Below are positions 27,497 through 37,441 of a stretch of 64,000 bases of DNA, piece by piece. The DNA is from Streptomyces genisteinicus (GTDB lineage: Bacteria > Actinomycetota > Actinomycetes > Streptomycetales > Streptomycetaceae): NCBI RefSeq assembly GCF_014489615.1, contig NZ_CP060825.1:6804001-6868000 (forward strand). The letters are read 5' to 3'. Position 1 is the stretch's first letter. Each line of letters begins with the position of its first letter. The notes beneath the pieces were generated by a model. The model did not search any database. It was not told the DNA's origin and saw nothing but the letters and a program-made list of their open reading frames with translations. The position numbers and the translations under genes were made by a program.

Positions 27497-27507
<11 letters not shown>
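26248..27507 (-). CDS. Glycosyltransferase family 4 (WbuB-like)
   Basis: 419 aa GT-B enzyme. Seen: LVLVENLSVPFDRRVWQEC, typical of the WbuB-like subgroup, VVHACNPPDLLFLPALWLKRRG, FVFDQHDLVPELYLSRFG, CYLGVMGPQDGVDYALRA and the donor-site NKVLEYMVMGRPIV with its Glu. It likely adds the second sugar of the repeat unit. The start is TTG 27507, which overlaps the dehydrogenase gene end by 11 nt; its stop overlaps the next gene by 4 nt. Confidence 0.88.
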
Positions 27508-28813
<1,306 letters not shown>

Positions 28814-28895
28814 GACCCGTTCCTCCCCCCAGGCAGACCCTTCCGGCCTGCTCCCGACGCACCTGCGCGGCCTTCGGGCCACCGCCTCGTGCGCA

Positions 28896-30326
28896 TCAGT
28901 ACGCCCCCTGCCCGTGGATCACCGCGCGGAGCGTCTTCCACAAGATCACCGTGTCCAGCGCCAGCGACCAGTCCTCCACGTACCGGAGGTCCAGCCGGAC
29001 CGCCTCCTCCCACGACAGGTCGCTGCGACCGCTGATCTGCCACAGCCCGGTCAGCCCCGGTTTGACCAGCAGCCGCCGCCGGATGTCCGGTCCGTACGCC
29101 GCCGACTCCTCCGGCAGCGGCGGCCGCGGGCCGACCAGCGACATCGAACCCCCGAGCACGTTGAACAGCTGCGGCAACTCGTCGACCGAGTACCGCCGCA
29201 GCACCGCTCCCACCCGCGTCACCCGCGGATCGCGGCGGACCTTGAACAGCAGACCGGCGCCCTCGTCGCGATCGGCCAGCGCGGCACGCGCTCCGTGCGC
29301 GCCGGCGACCATGGTGCGGAACTTGAGGATGGTGAACTCGCGGCCGTCCTTGCCGACCCTGCGCTGGCGGTAGAACGCCCCGCCCCGGCTGTCGGCGAGC
29401 ACCAGCAGCCCGACGAACACCATCAGCGGCGCGAACAGCACCAGCAGCACCGCGGCCCCCAGGCGGTCGACGACCTCCTTGACCGCCCGCCGCCCCCCGG
29501 TGAACGCCGGCATGCTCACCCGCAGGAGCGGGATGCCCAGCACCGCGTCGACGTGCAGCCGGGGCCCGGCCACCTCCATCAGCACCGGGGCCACGACCAT
29601 CTCGGCGTCCGACCCCTCCAGGTTCCAGGCCAGCCGTTGCAGCCGGTCCGGCGACCAGTGCGGGTCCGGTGTCACCGCGACGACCCGGTAGCCGTCGCGG
29701 CGCACATGGCCCGCGACCTCCGTCAGCGGCCCCACGACCGGCACACCGTCCAGCTGGTCGCCCTCGGGCCCGAGCCCGTCGGTCGTGCACACCGCGTCCA
29801 CCCGCCAGCCGAGATGCGGGAACTTACGGGTGCGGCTGATCAGATCGCGCAGGGTCGCCGGGCTCCCGGCGGCCAGCACAGGGCGCAGGCACCGGCCCTC
29901 GTTGCGCTGCTTGTGCAGCCACAGCCTCAGCAGATACCGCGCCGTCATCGTGACGAGCGCGATCGCGGGGACCGCGACGAAGATCCAGAGCTTGATGTTG
30001 CGCGAGGTCAGGGCGATCCCGCCGAGCGCCAGCACGACGGTCGCCGCGAACAGCGAACGCCCGAGCCGGCGGAACTCCTCCGCGCCCTGACCGAGCACCG
30101 CCGGGGCCCACGCCCGGCTCACCGCCAGCGCACCCAGCACCAGGAGTTCGGTGCCGAACGCGAGGATTCCCCACTTCTCGTGCCAGTTGGCCGCGTCGCG
30201 GGAACCGAAGAAATTGCCGATGGCCGTCACCACGACCGCCGTCGCCACGGTGTCCGTGACGATCACGGTACGGCGGTACCGCTGCTCCCAGTCGGTGGCC
30301 GGCCTGCCGATGAACCCGCCCGCCAT
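28896..30326 (-). CDS. Exopolysaccharide polyprenyl glycosylphosphotransferase (initiating sugar transferase)
   Basis: Transfers sugar-1-phosphate to undecaprenyl phosphate to begin each repeat unit; inner membrane; 476 aa. About four N-terminal spans are followed by a CoA-binding-like Rossmann region (~130-260), a further span, and the catalytic domain with FTILKFRTM, DELPQLFNVLGGSMSLVGPRP and LTGLWQISGRSDL. It is the first gene of the long minus-strand operon. The ATG at 30326 lacks a good ribosome site. An in-frame GTG at 30374 is preceded by GGGGGG and would add 16 residues, including one encoded by a rare TTA codon (30359-30357). Confidence 0.88.
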   Translation of the reverse strand: MAGGFIGRPATDWEQRYRRTVIVTDTVATAVVVTAIGNFFGSRDAANWHEKWGILAFGTELLVLGALAVSRAWAPAVLGQGAEEFRRLGRSLFAATVVLALGGIALTSRNIKLWIFVAVPAIALVTMTARYLLRLWLHKQRNEGRCLRPVLAAGSPATLRDLISRTRKFPHLGWRVDAVCTTDGLGPEGDQLDGVPVVGPLTEVAGHVRRDGYRVVAVTPDPHWSPDRLQRLAWNLEGSDAEMVVAPVLMEVAGPRLHVDAVLGIPLLRVSMPAFTGGRRAVKEVVDRLGAAVLLVLFAPLMVFVGLLVLADSRGGAFYRQRRVGKDGREFTILKFRTMVAGAHGARAALADRDEGAGLLFKVRRDPRVTRVGAVLRRYSVDELPQLFNVLGGSMSLVGPRPPLPEESAAYGPDIRRRLLVKPGLTGLWQISGRSDLSWEEAVRLDLRYVEDWSLALDTVILWKTLRAVIHGQGAY

Positions 30327-30955
30327 ACGCTCGCGCGCAGACGGAAACGGGCTGACTAATCCCCCTTGCCGCACAGAACCCCCCAGGTCCCCAGTGGCTC
30401 GACGTACACGCCTCACACTGCTGCGCCCCCGTGGAAGGCCCCCGCCTCCCTCACACCCCTTCCCCCCGGGAGGCCCCCGCCCCCCGTTCCGCGCCGCATC
30501 ACCGTGCGCGGCCCCGTTCGAGGGCGCACGGAATCCAGGCTTCTCACACCTGCGGAACACCCCGGTCCCGACGGCGGCGCAGTCACACGCGCCGCCGGAC
30601 ACCCGGGAAAACCCGGAACCCCTCGACGACCCCGGCTGCTCCCCGCAGCCGGGGCCCCTGCGGGCTCCGGCGGTCGATCACCCCCACGACCGGCGCCGGG
30701 GACGCGGAGGTCCCCTTCTCGTAGCACCGGACCCGAAGATCGTTGATGGGTCACGTACTGCCCGAACTTCTGAAGCACGGTCAATCTAGACCATCGGGAC
30801 GCGCATGGAGAGAGGATGTGTGTAATTCGTGTTCAAGCTTTGCGAGTTGGTCCACAGAAAGGTCACGACCTGCGGCTGCGCGGAGGGCGGCGGCACACGA
30901 TCTCGCCGGGGCGGGCCCGGTGAGGAGGGGGATCGCCCTCCGAACTGCCCCCGGA
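30327..30955. other. Intergenic region, probable leader/promoter of the polysaccharide operon
   Basis: No credible gene. This 629-bp stretch lies before the first gene of the minus-strand operon and after the amidohydrolase, so the operon promoter should be here. The most AT-rich part is around 30735-30860 and contains hexamer-like elements on the minus strand (for example TAGATT near 30787), but no -35/-10 pair with good spacing could be fixed. Reading frames across it are low-complexity Pro/Arg/Gly shadows. Confidence 0.4.
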
Positions 30956-31807
30956 CTACAGCCCGTAGACGCGCACCGCGTTCCCGCCGAACACCGCGTC
31001 CTTCTCCGCGGGGGCCAGTTCCGCCGTGAGCGCGTCCGCGATCCCGAGGACCGTGGCGTAGTCCGCCCGCAGCGTGCAGACCGGCCAGTCGGAGCCGAAC
31101 AGCAGCCGCTGGGGGCCGAAGGCGTCCAGCGCGGTGCGCGCGTACGGTGCGAGGCTGCCGGGCCACCGGGCACCGGGGGCGGCCTCGGTGACCAGACCCG
31201 AGAGCTTGGCCACGGTGTTGGGCAGCGCGGCCAGCCGGCTCAGGTCGCCGGCCCAGGGCTCCAGCGCACCCGCGGCCACCGGGGGTTTGCCGAGATGGTC
31301 GAGGACGAACGTCAGACCCTCGATCCGGGCGGCCGCCTCCACCGCGGCGGGCAGCTGGCGGGGGGTGACCACGAGGTCGTACACGAGCCCGGCCCCGGCG
31401 ACGGCGTCCAGCCCCCGCAGGACGTCCGGGCGCAGCAGCCAGCGCGGGTCCGGCTCCTCCTGCACCTGGTGGCGGACACCGGCCAGCCGGTCGCCACCGG
31501 GCCGTGCCCGCAGCGCCGCGAGGGCTTCCCCGACATCCGGCGCGGTGAGGTCGGTCCACCCCACCACCCCCGCCACCAGGTCGCTCCCGGCGGCCAGCGC
31601 GAGCAGTTCGGGTGTCTCCCCGGGCACACACACCGTCTGCACGACCACCGTGCCGGACACCCCCGCCGCCCGCGCCTCGGCCGCGAGTTCCGCCGCGCCG
31701 AAGGACCGGGCGAGCGGGGCGAGGGCCGCGCCCGTGATCCACGGCTGGGGCCGGACAGCGAGGTCCCAGACGTGATGGTGCGCATCGACGATCCGCCGGC
31801 CGGTCAC
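30956..31807 (-). CDS. Amidohydrolase-2 family lactonase (probable L-fuconolactonase)
   Basis: Hydrolyses a sugar-acid lactone, most likely L-fucono-1,5-lactone; 283 aa. Seen: the N-terminal metal motif DAHHHVWD, the region LVYDLVV, LDHLGKPPV and the C-terminal LLFGSDWPV, where the Asp is the catalytic base in the family. GTG start at 31807. It is read in the same direction as the dehydratase/SDR/AKR genes but is separated from them by 460 bp of repetitive DNA, so it may have its own promoter. The pathway context supports the fuconolactonase call; L-rhamnono-lactonase is the alternative. Confidence 0.85.
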   Translation of the reverse strand: MTGRRIVDAHHHVWDLAVRPQPWITGAALAPLARSFGAAELAAEARAAGVSGTVVVQTVCVPGETPELLALAAGSDLVAGVVGWTDLTAPDVGEALAALRARPGGDRLAGVRHQVQEEPDPRWLLRPDVLRGLDAVAGAGLVYDLVVTPRQLPAAVEAAARIEGLTFVLDHLGKPPVAAGALEPWAGDLSRLAALPNTVAKLSGLVTEAAPGARWPGSLAPYARTALDAFGPQRLLFGSDWPVCTLRADYATVLGIADALTAELAPAEKDAVFGGNAVRVYGL

Positions 31808-31813
31808 CGTCCC

Positions 31814-32140
31814 CGCCCCGCCGCCCGCGGTGTGCCGTGCGCGGTGGTGCGCTCAGTACGGTCCGCTGTCCGTGGCCCCGGCCCTGGGGTGGTGGGGCCG
31901 GGGCGGTGTGCCGCGTGCGCCCCGGCGTGCGCGGTGCCGCACACCGTGAGCCGCGCCGTCTGGTGCCCTTGCTGCGCGGTGTTGTGCCGTGCGCGCCCCG
32001 CCGCCCGCGGTGTGCCGTGCGCGGTGGTGCGCTCAGTACGGTCCGCTGTCCGTGGCCCCGGCCCTGGGGTGGTGGGGTCGGGGCGGTGTGCCGCGTGCGC
32101 CCCGGCGTGCGCGGTGCCGCACACCGTCAGCCGCGCCGTC
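31814..32140. repeat. 147-bp direct repeat (31814-31960 and 31994-32140) within a gene-free gap
   Basis: The two copies lie 180 bp apart start to start and differ at two positions (31898/32078 and 31948/32128). They fill most of the 31808-32267 gap between the aldo/keto reductase stop and the amidohydrolase start. Frames crossing the repeat are rich in Thr/Ala/His/Pro with no recognisable domain, so it is probably noncoding. A recent tandem duplication is the simplest explanation. Confidence 0.85.
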
Positions 32141-32267
32141 GGCGACGCCGGCTCCGCGGTGGTGTGCTGCGCGCACCCCACTGTTCGCGAGCCCGTGCGC
32201 CCCGTACGCCCCGCCGCCCCGCACGGAGCGGCGCCGCCCCGGCGCACACCCGTGCGCGGAGGGCGCG

Positions 32268-33323
32268 TCACGGCCGCCTCCGGTGGCTGCGGCCGTCGGC
32301 GGCGTCCCGGACCGGGGCCCCCGCACCGGCCGGCGAGCCCGGGGCGGGGACACCGGCGGGCAGCAGCCCCCGCTCCGCCAGCTCCTCCCACAACGCGTCC
32401 GGCACCGGACGCGCGAGCAGCGCGGCCGCGTCCTCGATCTCGGCCGCGCTGCGGGCGCCGGAGAGGACGCTCGTGACGGCGGGGGACCCGAACGGGAAGC
32501 GCAGGGCGGCGGCGCGCAGTGGCACCCCGTACCGCTCGCAGACCGACCGGAGGTCCAGCGCCCGCGACAGCGTGGCGAGGCCGGCCGGGGCGTAGTCGAA
32601 GGTGGCCCCGGGGCGCGGGTCGGCGAGCAGGCCCGAGTTGAAGACGCCGCCGACGACCACGCCGACGCCGCGCTCGGCCGCGAGCGGCAGCAGTTCGACG
32701 AGACCGGACTGGTCCAGCAGCGTGTAGCGGCCCGCCAGCAGGACGGCGTCGGCGTCCGTCTCGCGGACGAACCGGGCGAGCGGTGCGGCGTGGTTCATCC
32801 CGGCGCCGATCGCGCCGACCGTCCCCTCCCCGCGCATCCGCTCCAGTTCCGGGTAGGCCTCGTCGAGCGCCTGCGCCATGTGGTCGTCGGGGTCGTGCAG
32901 GTAGACGATGTCGATCCGGTCCAGGCCGAGCCGTTCCAGGCTCTCCTCGACCGACCGGCGCACACCGGCGGCGCTGAAGTCCCAGCGCCTCCGGTGGGTG
33001 GCGGGGACCGCGAAGCCGTGGCCCAGGTCGTCGCCGGCGGCCGACGGGTCCGGCTCCAGGATGCGGCCGACCTTGGTGGACACGGCGTACTCGTGTCGCG
33101 GGCGCCTGCCGAGCGCCGCGCCCAGGCGGCGCTCGGACAGGCCGAGCCCGTAGTGCGGGGCGGTGTCGAAGTACCGGACGCCCGCCTCCCAGGCGGCGTC
33201 GACGGCCCGGGCCGCCTCGTCGTCCGTGACGGGCGTGAACAGGTTGCCGATGCCCGCCGCGCCGAAGGCCAGCGTGCTGACCCGCACCGTGCCGTGCCCG
33301 AGCTCGCGCAGCCGCACGGTCAC
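32268..33323 (-). CDS. Aldo/keto reductase (probable L-fucose 1-dehydrogenase)
   Basis: NAD(P)-dependent TIM-barrel oxidoreductase, 351 aa. The catalytic tetrad is present in order: Asp and Tyr in YFDTAPHYG, Lys in VSTKVGR, His in VYLHDPDD. The sequence belongs to the D-threo-aldose/L-fucose dehydrogenase-like group, and the pathway neighbours point to L-fucose oxidation to the lactone. The GTG start at 33323 overlaps the SDR stop as GTGA. The C-terminal ~25 residues are polar and Gly/Ala/Pro-rich, probably disordered. Confidence 0.86.
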   Translation of the reverse strand: MTVRLRELGHGTVRVSTLAFGAAGIGNLFTPVTDDEAARAVDAAWEAGVRYFDTAPHYGLGLSERRLGAALGRRPRHEYAVSTKVGRILEPDPSAAGDDLGHGFAVPATHRRRWDFSAAGVRRSVEESLERLGLDRIDIVYLHDPDDHMAQALDEAYPELERMRGEGTVGAIGAGMNHAAPLARFVRETDADAVLLAGRYTLLDQSGLVELLPLAAERGVGVVVGGVFNSGLLADPRPGATFDYAPAGLATLSRALDLRSVCERYGVPLRAAALRFPFGSPAVTSVLSGARSAAEIEDAAALLARPVPDALWEELAERGLLPAGVPAPGSPAGAGAPVRDAADGRSHRRRP

Positions 33324-34090
33324 GGCCGGGCCTCCGGTCGCAGCCGCAGGCCCGCCATGCCCCCGTCGACCGCGAGAGCCGTCCCGGTGGTGCTGCCGGC
33401 GGAGGGGGAGGCGAGGTGGACGATGGCGGCGGCCACCTCCTGCGCGGCCACCAGGCGGCCGGTGGGCTGCCGGCCGCTGAGCGCGGCGCGTTCGGCGGCC
33501 GGATCGTCCGCGGCGTCGAGCAGGCGGCCGATCCACGGAGTGTCGACGGTGCCCGGGTTCACGCAGTTGACCCGGATGCCCTCGCGGACGTGGTCGGCGG
33601 CCATGGCCAGGGTGAGCGACAGGACCGCCCCCTTGCTGGCCGAGTAGAGGGCGCGCTGCGGAAGTCCCGCCGTGGCGGCGATGGAACAGGTGTTGACGAC
33701 CGAGGCGCAGGACGAGCGGCGCAGGTACGGAAGAGCGGCCCGGGTGGTGCGGACGATGCCGAGGACGTTCACGTCGAGCACGCGGTGCCACTCCTCGTCC
33801 GGGTTGTCGGCGACGGTGCCGGCGGCTCCGACACCGGCGTTGTTGACGAGGATGTCGATCCCCCCGAGCGCCTCGGCCGCGCCCTCGACGGCGGCGCGGA
33901 CGGCCCGGTCGTGGGTGACGTCGGCGGTGAAGCCGCGCAGCGGAGCGGGCAGGTCGCCCGGGTCGCGGTCGAGCACGGCGACGGACGCGCCGTGCCCGGC
34001 GAGCAGCCGCGCGGTGGCGAGGCCGATGCCGGAGGCGCCGCCGGTCACCACGGCGGTGAGGCCGGTGAGCCCGGAGAGAGGTGTCGTCAT
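33320..34090 (-). CDS. SDR dehydrogenase (probable 2-keto-3-deoxy-L-fuconate dehydrogenase)
   Basis: Classical SDR, 256 aa. Seen: cofactor loop TGGASGIGLA, NNAGVG, catalytic Ser in NTCSIAATAG and the YxxxK pair in YSASKGA; the acidic residue in VLDRD suggests NAD+ preference. The ATG at 34090 overlaps the dehydratase stop by 4 nt, and its own stop overlaps the aldo/keto reductase. In the non-phosphorylating fucose pathway an SDR oxidises 2-keto-3-deoxy-L-fuconate, which fits its place between dehydratase and AKR. Confidence 0.87.
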   Translation of the reverse strand: MTTPLSGLTGLTAVVTGGASGIGLATARLLAGHGASVAVLDRDPGDLPAPLRGFTADVTHDRAVRAAVEGAAEALGGIDILVNNAGVGAAGTVADNPDEEWHRVLDVNVLGIVRTTRAALPYLRRSSCASVVNTCSIAATAGLPQRALYSASKGAVLSLTLAMAADHVREGIRVNCVNPGTVDTPWIGRLLDAADDPAAERAALSGRQPTGRLVAAQEVAAAIVHLASPSAGSTTGTALAVDGGMAGLRLRPEARP

Positions 34091-35499
34091 GCGGGGACCT
34101 CCGTGTCCTGACCGGGTGCGCCGGCGGCCGTCGCCGCGGGCGCCGCCGCGGCCGCCCGTGCCGCGTCGGCGGCCCAGAACGTACCGTGCGGATAGGTGTA
34201 GGTGTCGATGCTGGTCTGCTTCATGGCGGCCGAGAACCCCGGCGACGCGGGCGCCCGGTAGTGGCCGCCGGTGACCACCACCGGGTCGAGGAAGTGCTGG
34301 TGGAGATGGTCGACGTACTCGATCACACGGTTCTCGGTGGTCCCGGTCAGGGCCACGTAGTCGAACATCGCCAGGTGCTGGACGAGTTCGCACAGGCCGA
34401 CGCCGCCCGCGTGCGGGCAGACCGGCACGCCGAACTTCGCGGCGAGCAGCAGGACGGCGAGGTTCTCGTTGACGCCGGCCACCCGCGCGGAGTCGAGCTG
34501 GAGGACGTCGACGGCACCGGCCTGGAGGAGCTGTTTGAAGACGATGCGGTTCTGCACGTGTTCGCCGGTGGCGACCCTGACGGGGTGCACGCCGCGCCGG
34601 ATGGCGGCGTGGCCGAGGATGTCGTCGGGGCTGGTGGGCTCCTCGATCCAGTACGGGTCGAACTCGGCGAGCGCCCGTGTCCAGGCGACGGCCTCCTCGA
34701 CGCCCCAGCGCTGGTTGGCGTCGACGGCCATCCGGATGTCCGGGCCCACTGCCGCGCGGGCGGCGCGGCACCGGCGGATGTCGTCGTCGAGATCGGCGCC
34801 GACCTTGAGCTTGATCTGGGTGAAGCCCTCGTCGACGGCCTGTCGGGCGAGGCGGGTGAGCTTCTCGTCGGAGTATCCGAGCCAGCCGGGCGAGGTGGTG
34901 TACGCGGGGTAGCCGCGGTGCACGAGCGCGGCGGCCCGGTCCCCGGCGCCCTGCCTGCCCCGGCGCAGGAGCTCCAGTGCCTCGTCCGGGGTGAGGGTGT
35001 CGGTGAGGTAGCGGAAGTCGACCTGGGAGACCAGCCAGCCGGGGTCGGCATCGGCGAGGAACCGCCACAGCGGCTTGCCCGCCCGCTTCGCCGCCAGGTC
35101 CCAGACGGCGTTGACCACGGCGCCGACGGCCATGTGCATCACCCCCTTCTCCGGTCCCAGCCACCGCAGTTGGCTGTCGCCGACCAAATCGCGGCTGAGC
35201 GACCCGGGGTCGGCGCACAGAGCGGCGACGGACCGCCCGACGACGTGGTCGCGCAGCGCGCCGATCGCGGCCACCTGGACGTCGTTGCCGCGTCCGATGG
35301 TGAAGGTGAAGCCGTGGCCCTCGTCGCCGCCCTCCGTGGTGCGCAGGACGACGTAGGCGGCGGAGTAGTCGGGGTCGGGATTCATCGCGTCCGACCCGTC
35401 CAGCTCCCGTGACGTCGGGAAGCGGATGTCATAGGTGTCGAGGGAGGCGATCCGCTCGGAGGTTGCGGGCAACTCGGGGCCTTTCACGCGGTGTTGCAC
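34087..35499 (-). CDS. L-fuconate dehydratase (enolase superfamily)
   Basis: Removes water from L-fuconate to give 2-keto-3-deoxy-L-fuconate; Mg2+-dependent; 470 aa, the usual size. Seen: the KxK base KLKVGADL, metal ligands in MAVDANQRW, WIEEPTSPDD and VATGEHVQN, and the second base in VCPHAGGVGL. The N-terminal DIRFPTSRELDGSDAMNPDPDYSAAYV is characteristic of fuconate dehydratases. The start is GTG 35499 or GTG 35487; neither has a strong ribosome site. It is the first gene of the fucose operon. The Ala-rich C-terminus beyond ~440 is an extra tail. Confidence 0.93.
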   Translation of the reverse strand: MQHRVKGPELPATSERIASLDTYDIRFPTSRELDGSDAMNPDPDYSAAYVVLRTTEGGDEGHGFTFTIGRGNDVQVAAIGALRDHVVGRSVAALCADPGSLSRDLVGDSQLRWLGPEKGVMHMAVGAVVNAVWDLAAKRAGKPLWRFLADADPGWLVSQVDFRYLTDTLTPDEALELLRRGRQGAGDRAAALVHRGYPAYTTSPGWLGYSDEKLTRLARQAVDEGFTQIKLKVGADLDDDIRRCRAARAAVGPDIRMAVDANQRWGVEEAVAWTRALAEFDPYWIEEPTSPDDILGHAAIRRGVHPVRVATGEHVQNRIVFKQLLQAGAVDVLQLDSARVAGVNENLAVLLLAAKFGVPVCPHAGGVGLCELVQHLAMFDYVALTGTTENRVIEYVDHLHQHFLDPVVVTGGHYRAPASPGFSAAMKQTSIDTYTYPHGTFWAADAARAAAAAPAATAAGAPGQDTEVPA

Positions 35500-36109
35500 T
35501 GCCGGCGCCGGGACCGCCGGTGGTGCCTGCGGCGGCTTCGCCTGGAGAGACCCGTACCCTGCCGGTCAAGACATCGGATGACTCTCCGGTGCGACGATAC
35601 GAGTGATCGCCGATCCTCCGCAAGGAGCCGTTGGGCCGTTCTCCTTCTCGGCGACGCGTGCGCCGGGCGCCGAAGCCAGGCAGGGCCGTTGTGTGTGCGC
35701 CCGGACCGCCCTCGTTCGCCCCCGTTCCCCACGGTGGCGAGTGCGTGCGAGGCTCCCGCCCGCCCGTTCGCGGCTCCGTCTCCCGGGCCTCGATGAACGG
35801 CAGCCCTCCGATGACTGCGCGTCCTCGGTGTCGTGGCGGAGACTTCTGTCGCCATCCGGCTCCGATGCTCTCCGGCGCCCCGGGAGGAGGAGCGTTCACG
35901 CCCGCGTGGCCACTCGCCCGCCTGGCGGGGAGGTCCGGACGGCGACACCGCCGCGGCCCGGACGGGGCGGCACCGCGTCGGCGCGACCGTGGCGGGGCCG
36001 CCGCCGGCCGCGTACCGCCGCCGTCCGGTTCCCGCCGTTCGGCCGCCCGCAATCCGGCGCATGCGCGCCCCCGGGGGTCCCGAGTGAGGCGGCGGACCGG
36101 CTGCTCGTG
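35500..36109. other. Intergenic region, probable promoter of the fuconate dehydratase operon
   Basis: 610 bp without a credible gene. The fucose operon promoter (minus strand) should lie here. A TTGACC element is visible on the minus strand (about 35571-35566) but without a matching -10 box, and a short inverted repeat CGAT-7-ATCG lies near 35596-35610. Neither is strong. Frames through it show only Arg/Pro/Gly-rich shadows. Confidence 0.35.
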
Positions 36110-36811
36110 TCAGTAGATGCTCAGCCCGTACACCGACAGCCACTCGACGACCGGCTGGTAGTACGTGACGCCCCCCGAGGAGCAGTTGCCACTGCCGGCG
36201 ACGATGATGCCGAGAGCCGCGCCGCCGGAGAAGGCCGGACCGCCGATGTCTCCGGGCTCGGAGCAGGCGGAGGAACGGAACAGCCCGTGCACGGCCCCGC
36301 CCCCGTAGTTGATGGTGACGTTGACGGCCTGCACGGTCCCGCACCGGTAGCCGCCGGTCCGCCCGACGTGGCAGACGGACTGCCCGACGACGGGGTTCGC
36401 CGCGTGGGTGATGTCGCGCGTGCCGGCCCCGGCGCCCAGCGAGACCTCGCCCGGGTAGGCGACCGCGGTGTTGGTGTAGCGGACACTCGCGTAGTCGTTG
36501 CCCGGGAAGCTCGCGCCCGCAGTGACGCCGACGGCGACGGTCAGCGCGGGGTCGGCGTACCAGGGGCCGCCGCCCTGGGCGCACCGGCCCGAGACGAGTG
36601 CGTACTGGCCTGATCCGGAACGGGCGTTGAAGCCCACGGTGCAGCGCGCGCCGGCGCTGTAGAGGGTGTCGCCCCCGCGCACCGCGACGGCCGCCCGCGG
36701 CTCCGCCCCCGGGGCGGGCTGCGCGGCCGACGCGGTGGCGGCGGGCCAGCCCAGGAGCAGTACCAGGACGAGGACGGCCCTGAGGGGCCCCGGGAATCGC
36801 ATGGCACGCAC
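36110..36811 (-). CDS. Secreted trypsin-fold (S1) protein lacking catalytic His and Ser (pseudoprotease)
   Basis: 233 aa with a clear Sec signal peptide (LRAVLVLVLLLGWPAATASAA). The streptogrisin/alpha-lytic fold is recognisable from three cysteine pairs (57/77, 147/157, 183/210) and strands such as GNDYASVRYTNT. The normal GHC at the catalytic His reads GRC (Arg76), and GDSGGP reads GDIGGP (Ile189); Asp106 remains. It should therefore be unable to cleave peptides. There is no propeptide of the usual ~70 residues, consistent with loss of self-processing. Start GTG 36811 is chosen because AAGGAGG sits 6 nt upstream; an ATG at 36829 is the alternative. It may bind proteins or carbohydrate outside the cell. 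Confidence 0.87.
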   Translation of the reverse strand: MRAMRFPGPLRAVLVLVLLLGWPAATASAAQPAPGAEPRAAVAVRGGDTLYSAGARCTVGFNARSGSGQYALVSGRCAQGGGPWYADPALTVAVGVTAGASFPGNDYASVRYTNTAVAYPGEVSLGAGAGTRDITHAANPVVGQSVCHVGRTGGYRCGTVQAVNVTINYGGGAVHGLFRSSACSEPGDIGGPAFSGGAALGIIVAGSGNCSSGGVTYYQPVVEWLSVYGLSIY

Positions 36812-37027
36812 GGCGACCTCCTTCGACATGGACCTGTCATTGTGGCGCTCCGCGGCCCGCTCCGTCAGTCCGGAAGTCGCCAACCGCGGGGGCGTGTTCG
36901 GGTCCTCCCGAGCCACCGATGGCCGGGAACGCGCAGCGGGGGACCCGGCTGGTTTGGCCGGGATCGCCGACTGGGCAGCATGGACGTGCCGGAACGACCG
37001 CGAAACCCGAGCGACGAGGTGGCGCAC

Positions 37028-37252
37028 ATGCCCAGCACGACTCCGGAACCCATCGCGACCTTCTGCGGAAAGTGCGACTGCGGGTGCCCGCAGCTCTTCG
37101 TGGACGCCGACGCGCCCGAGGACAGGCGCGTCCGCATCACCGACGACTTCGGCCAGCATGTGCAGATGAGTGCGGACCAGTTCGCCGACCTCGTGGCCCA
37201 GGCCAAGGCCGGAGCACTGGACCTCCCCGCCGCAGCCGCCCTCCCGGCCTGA
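37028..37252 (+). CDS. Small four-cysteine conserved hypothetical protein
   Basis: 74 aa. A compact motif FCGKCDCGCPQLF puts four cysteines at 13, 16, 18 and 20, suitable for binding zinc or another metal. It is followed by RRVRITDDFGQHVQMS and an amphipathic helix (ADQFADLVAQAKAGAL). I have an impression of similar short proteins in streptomycetes but no function. ATG 37028 is preceded by GAGG at 8 nt; an in-frame ATG at 36980 would add 16 residues. It is divergent from the pseudoprotease gene. The motif layout makes it more than a chance frame. Confidence 0.72.
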   Translation: MPSTTPEPIATFCGKCDCGCPQLFVDADAPEDRRVRITDDFGQHVQMSADQFADLVAQAKAGALDLPAAAALPA

Positions 37253-37441
37253 CGGGCGGGCGGGTCCGGCGCCGCGGAGGGCCGTCCTCCCGGCCCGGTG
37301 GGCATCCACGGCACCGTCATCCCGCCACGACCGGGGGTCGGTTTCGGTCGCCGGTACCGGGTCCCGGGGCGCGGTGCCGCCGGCCGTCGGCGGTGCATGC
37401 CCGCCCGCCGGTCGTGACGTGCCGTGCCGTGCCTGCGACAG

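Noticed and set aside
30413..30784. A 123-codon minus-strand frame starting MTVLQKFGQY before the sugar transferase
   Set aside because: Only the first ~20 residues look protein-like; the rest is Gly/Pro/Arg-rich, and no domain or good ribosome site supports it. Kept as part of the intergenic leader.
31804..32391. A 195-codon minus-strand frame across the 147-bp repeats
   Set aside because: Its Thr/Ala/His-rich repeats arise only from the DNA duplication and it runs into the aldo/keto reductase gene; no start or motif supports translation.
35631..36116. A 161-codon plus-strand frame between the fuconate dehydratase and the pseudoprotease
   Set aside because: Arg/Pro/Gly-rich, no motif, no ribosome site; looks like noncoding DNA.
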